Program-made: the position numbers and the translations under genes
Notes under the pieces: generated by a model
Database searches by the model: none
Told to the model about the DNA's origin: nothing
What the model saw: only the letters and a program-made list of their open reading frames with translations
Origin: an uncultured Eubacteriales bacterium
GTDB taxonomy: Bacteria; Bacillota_I; Bacilli_A; RF39; UBA660
Assembly (NCBI GenBank): GCA_900321645.1
Contig: ONWZ01000004.1
Coordinates: 1 to 5,742 of the forward strand
Reading direction: 5' to 3'
DNA length: 5,742 nucleotides
In this document: piece after piece, positions 1 through 5,732 of the stretch
Numbering within the stretch: the first letter of the stretch is position 1
Layout of the letters: every line of letters starts with the position of its first letter

Positions 1-1828
1 CTACCTTTAATACATCTATATCCGGTAAATTATACTTATTTAATAATTCTTTTTCAGTAGTGGCCGATGCATCTCCCATAAACATAAATTTATAACCACC
101 AAATTCAGTATATATAACATTACTATTATCATTTTCATTATCATATTCTTTAGTCTGAAGAAAGTATAATTTATTATTATCTATATTTAATTCTTTAATA
201 CATGAATAGTACTTTATTTTCTTTTTATCTAATACTTTAATTAGTTCTTTTTCTAAATCATTATATGTTCCACAATTAAAGATTACCTTCTCTACTTTAA
301 AATTATTAACTAAATTGATGGCTTCTCCCATATGATCAAAGTCTCCATGTGTTAATATTAAATAATTTATTTTAGTTATACCATTACTTTTTAAGTATGA
401 AATCGTCTTTTTTATTGCAATGCTATAATTGCTTTCTATTTGTCCGCCGGTATCAATCATAATATTACCTACATTATAGGGATATCTAATGATAATTGAA
501 TCTCCTTGTCCAACATTTAAATAATCTATTTCATAATCATTATTAAAGAATAAGGCATTGTACTTGTATATAAATAATAAAAAGAAAATAATTATGTTTT
601 TTTGATTATATAAAAAAAGAAAAATAAAAATATACAAAATAATGATTGTTATAAACTGTAGTTTAGGGAAAGTAATTATACCGAATTGGTGTTTTGAGAT
701 AAATAATGATGTATTCTCAACTATTGTTATAAAAAGGTTATTTAAATAAATTAAATGCGGAAACAATAAACTAAGTAGTGTCATAGGAAATATAATGCTA
801 CTGACTATGGGAATATAAATGACATTTAAAAAAATAGCAAGAATATTTACTTGATAAAAATGATATATACAAATGGGCATAGATGTCATAAATGCAATGA
901 ATGATACATATAAAGACTTTAGTATTTTATTTTTGACTTGCCTTATTTTACTAGCAAATAGTATTAAAGAAAAAGATACAATATAAGAATATTGAAATGA
1001 AATATAATAAATGTGAAAAGGATTGATAGTTAATAGAATTATTAAGACGAGACACATAATATTTATCTTTGGTATTTTTAAGTTTAGAAGTTTATCGATG
1101 GTAAGTAAGATATACATTGTTAAGCTTCTTAATACCGAGGGTGATAATCCAACTAATAATGAATAAAATATCAAAAACAAAATAACAATTAAATAATTCA
1201 AATGATTACTATAAGATATGCGTTTTAGAAAAAACAATAAGATACTTGCGAATAAACTAATATGCATACCAGAGATAGCAAATAAATGTGATATACCATT
1301 AATCTGATAACTAGCAATGACATCTTCATCTAATTCGCTATTGTCTCCAAGAATAAATAGTTTAAGATATTTACTTGATGATGGTATTTTATTTATTCTA
1401 ATTAAAATTTTTTCTCTTAGATAATAGACTATATTTGTATTGTTAGCCACTTTCTTAATATTATCGCTTTTAACAATATAGAAAATACTATTATTATATA
1501 GATATTTTCGATAATTGAAACCGTTGGGAATAGTATTGCTGTTGGGGATAGTTAATTTTCCAATAACATAAATTGTATCGCCCAATTTTAATTCATCATT
1601 TATTTGTTCATGTGATTCAACTATCAACTTCTCTTTTGTTTTTAAATAGATGGTTGTTTTATCACCTTTTTGCTTAATTTTATAAATGATTCCTTTAAAC
1701 TCAGTTTCATTATGGTATACGCTTTGTTTGTGAATAATTTTGATATATCCAAATATTAATAATAGAAACAATATTGTAAATAGTTTCAAAAAATATCTAT
1801 GTCGTAAGATATATACTAATTTCTTCAT
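1..1828 (-). CDS. comEC: ComEC/Rec2 DNA uptake channel and nuclease (3' end beyond window)
   Basis: ComEC is the polytopic membrane protein that carries single-stranded transforming DNA across the cytoplasmic membrane; its metallo-beta-lactamase-like domain is thought to degrade the other strand. Reading the minus strand from the ATG at 1828-1826 gives 609 codons with no stop up to the window edge. In order I see one N-terminal membrane segment (about residues 13-30), a DUF4131/OB-fold-like extracellular loop (about 35-125), and a multi-span competence domain (about 155-425) with the signature AISGMH at 184-189. The metallo-beta-lactamase domain starts at about 433, with VGQGDS (439-444), IDTGG (458-462), the metal-binding THGDFDH (493-499) and MGD (584-586). 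It stops at LKV, just where families usually continue with an HHGS motif, so roughly the last tenth to fifth of the protein is missing from the window. Bacillus subtilis ComEC is about 776 residues. The start overlaps the end of comEA by 32 nt, which implies translational coupling. The N-terminus seems to have fewer membrane segments than typical ComEC. Confidence 0.93.
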   Translation of the reverse strand, partial: MKKLVYILRHRYFLKLFTILFLLLIFGYIKIIHKQSVYHNETEFKGIIYKIKQKGDKTTIYLKTKEKLIVESHEQINDELKLGDTIYVIGKLTIPNSNTIPNGFNYRKYLYNNSIFYIVKSDNIKKVANNTNIVYYLREKILIRINKIPSSSKYLKLFILGDNSELDEDVIASYQINGISHLFAISGMHISLFASILLFFLKRISYSNHLNYLIVILFLIFYSLLVGLSPSVLRSLTMYILLTIDKLLNLKIPKINIMCLVLIILLTINPFHIYYISFQYSYIVSFSLILFASKIRQVKNKILKSLYVSFIAFMTSMPICIYHFYQVNILAIFLNVIYIPIVSSIIFPMTLLSLLFPHLIYLNNLFITIVENTSLFISKHQFGIITFPKLQFITIIILYIFIFLFLYNQKNIIIFFLLFIYKYNALFFNNDYEIDYLNVGQGDSIIIRYPYNVGNIMIDTGGQIESNYSIAIKKTISYLKSNGITKINYLILTHGDFDHMGEAINLVNNFKVEKVIFNCGTYNDLEKELIKVLDKKKIKYYSCIKELNIDNNKLYFLQTKEYDNENDNSNVIYTEFGGYKFMFMGDASATTEKELLNKYNLPDIDVLKV

Positions 1829-2462
1829 ATAATTTGCTTCCGATACCATCAACTTTTTTAATATCTTCTATTGTCTTAAAATTACCATTTGCATTACGAT
1901 AATTAATAATTGCTTGAGCTTTTGTGTCACCAATACCAGGTATTTTTTTTAGTTCTTCCAATGTTGCAGTATTGATATTAATTAATTGACTGCCGCCAAT
2001 TGTGTCTGTTATTTGATTGTTGATGCAACCATCATTTTGAATATTTGGACAAACACATTCTTGCTCGACCACTTTGACTACTGTGTCAACAACGTTTGAG
2101 TTTTTAACTTCTTCCTTAGTATAGATAATTATAACCATTTCATTGGTTACTTGCTTAGCAAGATTCGTTACTGATGTATCCGCTTCTTCCGTTAGCCCTC
2201 CAGCTAAACGAATAATATCGCTAACATTATCATTACAACTAGTCGTATAGACACCTGGATTTTTAATAGCACCTTTAATATCGATCATACAAGTTGTTGA
2301 TTTTTCTTGTTTACTATCAATATTAGTTGTTTCTAAATCATTATTTTCAACAACTTCATACTTATTTTCTAGCAATTTGAACTTAATAAAAACAAATACC
2401 ATAATGGTCAAAAAAAATACTACCAAAAATATCAAACGATAATTCTTCCTGATGATGCTCAT
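1797..2462 (-). CDS. comEA: ComEA, membrane-anchored DNA receptor for transformation
   Basis: ComEA binds incoming double-stranded DNA on the outside of the membrane and hands it to ComEC. The 221-residue product matches the usual Gram-positive length (about 205 in B. subtilis). It has a short basic N-terminus and one membrane anchor at about residues 9-27, then a linker. An SLBB domain follows at about 58-117, with the typical IKNPGVY at 66-72 and DIIRLAGGLTEEAD at 82-95. A second linker (about 118-158) leads to tandem helix-hairpin-helix motifs at about 160-220. These start with the diagnostic ININTATLEEL and have hairpins PGIG (175-178) and DGIG (205-208). The start is supported by AGGTGAT just upstream. 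Unusual are five cysteines outside the membrane: C58, C76, C136, C138 and C145. It is the first gene of a two-gene operon with comEC. Confidence 0.95.
   Translation of the reverse strand: MSIIRKNYRLIFLVVFFLTIMVFVFIKFKLLENKYEVVENNDLETTNIDSKQEKSTTCMIDIKGAIKNPGVYTTSCNDNVSDIIRLAGGLTEEADTSVTNLAKQVTNEMVIIIYTKEEVKNSNVVDTVVKVVEQECVCPNIQNDGCINNQITDTIGGSQLININTATLEELKKIPGIGDTKAQAIINYRNANGNFKTIEDIKKVDGIGSKLYEEISIYLTT
1837..1841 (-). promoter_or_regulatory. Ribosome binding site of comEC, inside comEA
   Basis: GGAAG lies eight bases before the ATG at 1828, within the last codons of comEA (Gly-Ser of the final helix-hairpin-helix). It is the only purine-rich site near this start and supports a start that overlaps the upstream gene. 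Confidence 0.5.
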
Positions 2463-2465
2463 ATT

Positions 2466-2472
2466 ATCACCT
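2466..2472 (-). promoter_or_regulatory. Ribosome binding site of comEA
   Basis: AGGTGAT matches the anti-Shine-Dalgarno-complementary stretch AGGAGGTGAT and lies three bases before the ATG at 2462. This supports the chosen start. Confidence 0.7.
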
Positions 2473-2533
2473 ATCTTTCCCTTTCATTAATAATATTGTG
2501 AAAAAGATGGGCATTTTACTTTTTTTGAAGCAA

Positions 2534-2564
2534 ATTTTAGCACCATTGATGTTAATTTAGACAA
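2534..2564 (-). promoter_or_regulatory. Candidate promoter of comEA-comEC
   Basis: An extended -10 element TGCTAAAAT (2534-2542) lies about 70 bases upstream of comEA, with TTGTCT (2559-2564) as a poor -35 at a long 19-base spacing. It sits after the terminator of the glycosyltransferase gene, where the com operon needs its own promoter. I see no obvious ComX-type box (TACGAATA) or paired ComK box. The spacing is suboptimal, so the call is tentative. Confidence 0.35.
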
Positions 2565-2584
2565 AAATAAAAATGTATGTTAAC

Positions 2585-2613
2585 AAAAAAAGAAGTTATT
2601 TATTTAACTTCTT
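2585..2613 (-). terminator. Rho-independent terminator of the glycosyltransferase gene
   Basis: On the minus strand AAGAAGTTA and TAACTTCTT form a 9-bp stem around a 6-base loop, and the end of the stem runs into seven consecutive T (2591-2585). The stop codon of the glycosyltransferase lies inside the stem. The hairpin separates this gene from comEA downstream. Confidence 0.8.
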
Positions 2614-3774
2614 CTTTTCAATAGCTTTATGATAAACTTGTAGGACACGTGAGGCAAAAACTTCTTTGGAATAACCATATGTACTATTTTTAGCATTCAT
2701 ACTCATTGTTTTGTATAAATCTTTGTCATATATTAAATCTAAAATGTGTTTTTTAAATTCTTCTTTAGTATTAAACAAGTAACCATTATAATTGTTTTGA
2801 ACCATTTCTCTAAAGCTTTTATCATTAATGCACACAACTGGTAATGATGATGATAAGCCTTCAATAATCGTCAAGCCTTGGGTTTCAGTTGTCGAATATG
2901 ATACCATAATATCAAATGTGTTATAGTAAGTTGGCATATCTGAATATTCAACTAAACCAGTGAAAATGACATTATTTTCTAATTTCAATTCTTTGACTAA
3001 TTGTTTCAGATCATTTAAAATCGGTCCATCGCCAATTAGCATAAATTTAATTTTATTATTTATTCTTACTAAGTCTGGCATATTTTTTATGATTTTATCA
3101 AAACTTTTTTCTGAAGCTACTCTTCCTACTGCACCAATAATAAAATCTTCATCTTTTATTTTGTATTGATTTTTAAGTTCTTTAACGCGTTTTTTTAAAG
3201 TTGGAGTTAAAGCAAATCTTTTGATATCAACACCAGTTGGTATTACAACCATATCTTTTTTGATATTATAGCGTTCAGTAAACATTTTCTTAATTTTTTC
3301 GGTTGGAACAATCAGTTCATCACATCTTTGTTCGCAAAACTTCTTAGTTAATCTAATAACTGCTTTTTTAGCAAGACCATCTAAATGGCCATGCGTAACA
3401 TAATATGTATAGTCCTCATACAATGTGTGATATGTGCGAACAATGGGGATATTAAGTTTTTTAGCGACCATTCTAGCAAAAATATCTATTGACAATTCAG
3501 TTTGAGTATGAATGATATCTAGATGCCATTCTCTTTCAATGATATTCATTGCTCTTTGAGAATATATGTTAGCAACCCTTATTTCATAAAAACCTGGTTT
3601 GAATCCCGGAATCCAAATTATACTATTCCTTTTATCATAGGAGAATCTTTTACTTGGAGCAACAATATATACTTTATGGCCCATATTTTCTAGAGCATTT
3701 TTTAACATTTCAATACTCGTTGATACACCTGATATATGTGGATAATAACTATCTGTAAAAATACCAATTCTCAT
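2596..3774 (-). CDS. GT4-family glycosyltransferase, probably a diacylglycerol glucosyltransferase-like glycolipid synthase
   Basis: This is a retaining GT-B glycosyltransferase of 392 residues that transfers a sugar from a nucleotide-sugar donor. The N-terminal Rossmann domain opens with MRIGIFTDSYYPHISGVSTS, including the glycine-containing acceptor-side loop (ISGV, 14-17), and has HTQTE (89-93) and TYHTLYEDY (114-122). The C-terminal donor domain starts around 210 with GRVASEK (217-223), the Arg/Lys pair that normally binds the donor diphosphate. It also has GDGP (248-251), FTGLV (271-275) and the EX7E motif E297-TQGLTII-E305. This pattern is typical of monoglucosyl-diacylglycerol synthases (Acholeplasma alMGS type) and related lipid glycosyltransferases, which act at the inner face of the membrane and also provide lipoteichoic acid anchors. 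There is no membrane segment; basic stretches could bind anionic lipid. A perfect AGGAGG lies five bases before the ATG. The gene has its own promoter and terminator. The fold is certain; the acceptor is inferred, and a mannosyl or capsule transferase remains possible. Confidence 0.9.
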   Translation of the reverse strand: MRIGIFTDSYYPHISGVSTSIEMLKNALENMGHKVYIVAPSKRFSYDKRNSIIWIPGFKPGFYEIRVANIYSQRAMNIIEREWHLDIIHTQTELSIDIFARMVAKKLNIPIVRTYHTLYEDYTYYVTHGHLDGLAKKAVIRLTKKFCEQRCDELIVPTEKIKKMFTERYNIKKDMVVIPTGVDIKRFALTPTLKKRVKELKNQYKIKDEDFIIGAVGRVASEKSFDKIIKNMPDLVRINNKIKFMLIGDGPILNDLKQLVKELKLENNVIFTGLVEYSDMPTYYNTFDIMVSYSTTETQGLTIIEGLSSSLPVVCINDKSFREMVQNNYNGYLFNTKEEFKKHILDLIYDKDLYKTMSMNAKNSTYGYSKEVFASRVLQVYHKAIEKKKLNK

Positions 3775-3798
3775 ATATACCTCCTATGTGTGTATATA

Positions 3799-3827
3799 AG
3801 TATATACTAAAATGATATTATTTTCAA
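3799..3827 (-). promoter_or_regulatory. Promoter of the glycosyltransferase gene
   Basis: TTGAAA (3822-3827) and TATACT (3799-3804) are separated by 17 bases on the minus strand, close to the housekeeping-sigma consensus. The -10 lies about 25 bases before the start codon, so the leader is short and carries AGGAGG at 3780-3785. A perfect inverted repeat, GTATATA-AG-TATATAC (3792-3807), covers the -10 and could be an operator, although such AT-rich palindromes also arise by chance. Confidence 0.7.
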
Positions 3828-3852
3828 ATTATTTTATGTATATTACTATTAT

Positions 3853-3880
3853 TTGACATAATTGTTTAGGCAATTATCAT
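3853..3880 (+). promoter_or_regulatory. Promoter of the small Gly/Tyr-rich protein gene
   Basis: A consensus -35 TTGACA (3853-3858) is followed after 16 bases by TATCAT (3875-3880). The start codon at 3931 lies about 50 bases downstream. A perfect 7-bp inverted repeat, ATAATTG-TTTAGG-CAATTAT (3858-3877), fills the spacer and overlaps the edges of both hexamers, which is a position typical of repressor operators. The promoter diverges from that of the glycosyltransferase, whose -35 lies only about 25 bases away. Confidence 0.55.
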
Positions 3881-3930
3881 TTCTATAAGAGGAAATATTA
3901 AATATACTATAATGAAAGGAGTATCAATAT

Positions 3931-4089
3931 ATGTACGGATATGGTTGTGGAAACGGCTACTATGGTGGATATGGCTATGGTGGCGGAGAATGGATTTGGA
4001 TTTTAATAATTATCTTTATAATTTTCTTCTTATTCTGGGGTGCTGGAAATAATAACAATGCTCCAAGCCGTCCTCCAAGAGATTTTTAG
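3931..4089 (+). CDS. Small Gly/Tyr-rich single-span membrane protein (YjcZ-like?)
   Basis: This is a 52-residue ORF with good support: AAAGGAG nine bases before the ATG, an upstream promoter and a downstream hairpin terminator. Residues 2-19 are almost all Gly and Tyr (YGYG, GYYGGYGYGGG) with one Cys at 6. A hydrophobic segment follows at about 21-37 (WIWILIIIFIIFFLFWG), then a short polar tail with NNNN (40-43) and APSRPPRDF. The layout recalls the tiny YjcZ-like proteins of Bacilli, many of which are sporulation- or spore-associated, but the hydrophobic core differs from the usual YjcZ sequence and the tail is longer. The function is unknown. It is the only plus-strand gene in the window and stands alone between a divergent and a convergent neighbour. 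I am confident that it is a gene and much less sure of the family. Confidence 0.75.
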   Translation: MYGYGCGNGYYGGYGYGGGEWIWILIIIFIIFFLFWGAGNNNNAPSRPPRDF

Positions 4090-4095
4090 TATAAG

Positions 4096-4128
4096 AAAAA
4101 GCAAATACAATTATGTATTTGCTCTTTT
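4096..4128. terminator. Bidirectional terminator between convergent genes
   Basis: GCAAATACA-ATTA-TGTATTTGC (4101-4122) is a perfect 9-bp stem with a 4-base loop. It is followed on the plus strand by TCTTTT (4123-4128) and on the minus strand by TTTTT (4100-4096). It can therefore end both the small Gly/Tyr protein gene, which stops at 4089, and the thioredoxin-like lipoprotein gene, which stops at 4127. Confidence 0.85.
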
Positions 4129-4819
4129 AACATGATTCATCACAAACATTGATAAAGAAATCATCAAATTGTTTTGTTTCATCAGCAATAATCTCGGTTG
4201 TTAATTCATCTCTTGATCCTTCTTGAAGATCAGATATTCCACTAGTTGATCTAATCGGTTTTCCTTTAGCAAAATAGACAAATAATGGAATATAAATACG
4301 TTTTTCATTAATATCTAATTTGGCTCCGCCATTTTTATTAGCGGCATATTCATAATTTGGTAATATATCTTCTAAATATGTAAGTAATTGAAAATATTCA
4401 TCGGTACCATCAATTATTTTTGTGGCATTGCCATCATCATCTAAGGTATATTTATCTCTTAATACTTCGTTACCTTCTTCATCCCAAATATCGACATAGT
4501 ATATTTCATCTATGCCATTTTCATTGGCAATATTGATAGCTTTTTCAATTACACTACGGCACCAAGGACATAATGAAGATCCAAAGTAAACATAAAAGTT
4601 TTCTTCAGCTGCAATTTTTTCAATTACTCCTTTGGCAGAACTTTTAACAATGGGATTATTTTTAGGAATTGTTACGACACGATGTTCTTTACCATTTTGA
4701 TTTACAACACCATTTAAAGTTTCATAATTTTCTTTAAATTCGATGGCATCTTTATTTGCACAGGCTGTTAACCCAAATAGTATTAGGCATATTATAATTA
4801 ATAAGATGCTTTTTTTCAT
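4127..4819 (-). CDS. Thioredoxin-fold lipoprotein with a CPWC active site
   Basis: This 230-residue product is an exported lipoprotein. A hydrophobic signal (about 5-17) ends in the lipobox LTAC, with the lipidated Cys at 20. A thioredoxin-like domain follows: the strand FYVYFG (75-80), then the redox motif C84-P-W-C87 at the head of a helix, and a likely cis-proline at P178 in IYIPLFVYFAKG. The domain carries a long insert between the active site and the cis-Pro (about 110-170). The last residues add a second cysteine pair, C226 and C230 (CDESC). Members of the thioredoxin superfamily reduce or oxidise disulfides; which way this one works cannot be read from the sequence. Six bases separate it from the upstream CGYC-containing gene, with which it is probably co-transcribed. 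Its own ribosome binding site is weak (AAGAAG, 4829-4834, inside the upstream gene), so coupled translation is likely. It is not a recognised named family member. Confidence 0.85.
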   Translation of the reverse strand: MKKSILLIIICLILFGLTACANKDAIEFKENYETLNGVVNQNGKEHRVVTIPKNNPIVKSSAKGVIEKIAAEENFYVYFGSSLCPWCRSVIEKAINIANENGIDEIYYVDIWDEEGNEVLRDKYTLDDDGNATKIIDGTDEYFQLLTYLEDILPNYEYAANKNGGAKLDINEKRIYIPLFVYFAKGKPIRSTSGISDLQEGSRDELTTEIIADETKQFDDFFINVCDESC

Positions 4820-4825
4820 AGTTTG

Positions 4826-5545
4826 TTACTTCTTGCTCTTTTCAGTTTTCTTTGATTTTGTTGGTGAAGTCTTTTTAGGCTTTTCAACAACTTTTCTTTC
4901 AGTTTTACTTTCAATTATTTTATCAAGCTTATGACCAATTTCTTTAAATTTAAAATTAGTATAAACAATAAGGGCAATTGCTGCAAGCGCAATGAAAATA
5001 ATATTCCATGTTAATACTTTATTAACATCTGAACTACTACTTTCAGTTTTTTTAGGATGCTTCTTCATTTCAGTAAGGACATCATAACGATCTTTTTTCT
5101 TCGTGTTATATAAATTTGTTATAGCTTCCTTGATTCCCTCATCATAATCACTAGCATAGCCAGCAAACACTTGATCACCAATAACGATATATGGAACTCC
5201 ACCTGCTGGATTGTTTAAATATTCTGATACTTCTCCCATTAATGTAGCATTATCGCTATCATTCCATACTTCGTAGCTTTGCAATGTAAAGTACTTCCCA
5301 TACTCTTCAGTAATACTATTTAAAAATTCCAAAAATGCATGGCAATATCCACAACCTTTTCCACGAAACAAATAGATAGTAATGGCATCTTTATTTGGTG
5401 TGTATTTTTCAAATGCTTCCTCAATACCGTCGTCTGCTAAAGTTTCTTTTAAATCTAATGTATTATAGGTTTTAGCATAGACACTGATTGGCAATACGAT
5501 CAATCCTACCAATAGGATTAAAAATAATTTAATTTTGTTTTTCAT
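4826..5545 (-). CDS. Membrane-anchored extracellular glutaredoxin/thioredoxin-like protein with a CGYC site and Lys-rich tail
   Basis: The 239-residue product starts with a signal peptide (hydrophobic 5-20, probable cleavage after SVYA, residue 24). A thioredoxin-fold domain runs from about 35 to 147: the strand AITIYLF (54-60), the redox motif C65-G-Y-C68 in RGKGCGYC, and GGVPYIVIGDQVFAGY (115-130). This includes the cis-proline P118 and the glutaredoxin-like IGxxxxxGY element. After a polar linker with a Ser run (169-172) there is a membrane helix at about 178-197, then about 40 residues very rich in Lys and Glu (KPKK, KSKKTEKSKK). By the positive-inside rule this tail is cytoplasmic and the redox domain lies outside. 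It is the first gene of a two-gene operon with the CPWC lipoprotein, with which it could form a redox relay. A GGGAGG site four bases before the ATG supports the start. The exact redox role and targets are unknown. Confidence 0.87.
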   Translation of the reverse strand: MKNKIKLFLILLVGLIVLPISVYAKTYNTLDLKETLADDGIEEAFEKYTPNKDAITIYLFRGKGCGYCHAFLEFLNSITEEYGKYFTLQSYEVWNDSDNATLMGEVSEYLNNPAGGVPYIVIGDQVFAGYASDYDEGIKEAITNLYNTKKKDRYDVLTEMKKHPKKTESSSSDVNKVLTWNIIFIALAAIALIVYTNFKFKEIGHKLDKIIESKTERKVVEKPKKTSPTKSKKTEKSKK

Positions 5546-5589
5546 AATTCCTCCCTCAGTAAAATTTAATTATTTTTTTACCTGTTAAA

Positions 5590-5618
5590 ATTATAACATA
5601 AATGTAATTAGATGTAAA
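5590..5618 (-). promoter_or_regulatory. Promoter of the thioredoxin-like operon
   Basis: TTTACA (5613-5618) and a perfect TATAAT (5590-5595) are separated by exactly 17 bases, and TG at the extended -10 position gives TGTTATAAT. It lies about 45 bases before the start at 5545 and just after the tRNA terminator. This is the strongest-looking promoter in the window and suggests constitutive expression by the housekeeping sigma factor. Confidence 0.8.
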
Positions 5619-5621
5619 TTA

Positions 5622-5648
5622 AAAAAAGCCATTAAAAACGGCTTTTTT
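5622..5648 (-). terminator. Terminator downstream of tRNA-Glu
   Basis: AAAAAAGCC and GGCTTTTTT form a 9-bp stem around a 9-base loop. On the minus strand the stem ends in a run of seven T (5627-5621). It lies eight bases after the CCA end of the tRNA and before the promoter of the thioredoxin-like operon. The symmetric A and T runs would let it work in both directions, but no plus-strand gene enters it. Confidence 0.75.
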
Positions 5649-5656
5649 ATTCAAAT

Positions 5657-5732
5657 TGGTGACCCGTATGGGATTTGAACCCATGAATGTAGCCTTGAGA
5701 GGGCTATGTGTTAACCATTTCACCAACGGGCC
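5657..5732 (-). tRNA. tRNA-Glu, anticodon CUC
   Basis: A complete 76-base tRNA with encoded CCA. The acceptor stem GGCCCGT pairs with ACGGGTC (one G-U pair). A short D stem (GTG/CAC) encloses a loop with GG and TTAA. The anticodon stem TAGCC/GGCTA holds the loop CTCTCAA, so positions 34-36 read CUC and decode GAG. A 5-base variable region and the T arm ATGGG-TTCAAAT-CCCAT follow. The acceptor stem and D arm closely resemble the Bacillus tRNA-Glu(UUC), as recalled, which supports the Glu identity. No promoter is visible in the ten bases left to the window edge, so it may belong to a tRNA cluster that continues outside. Confidence 0.92.

Noticed and set aside
2463..2595. Competence-specific operator (ComK or ComX box) or leader structure before comEA
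   Set aside because: No paired AAAA-N5-TTTT and no TACGAATA were found, and the arms around GGTGCTAAAAT and GTAAAATGCCC do not pair when checked base by base.
2960..3169. 69-residue plus-strand ORF
   Set aside because: It lies entirely antisense to conserved coding sequence of the glycosyltransferase, with no ribosome binding site or recognisable product.
3908..3913. Perfect TATAAT upstream of the small Gly/Tyr protein gene
   Set aside because: It overlaps the ribosome binding site region; transcription from it would start at or beyond the Shine-Dalgarno sequence. A sporulation-sigma promoter was also considered, but no convincing -35 partner could be assigned.
4743..4934. 63-residue hydrophobic plus-strand ORF
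   Set aside because: It is antisense to the signal peptide of the CPWC lipoprotein and the Lys-rich tail of the CGYC protein. Its hydrophobic Phe/Leu-rich product is what the reverse of Lys-rich coding yields.
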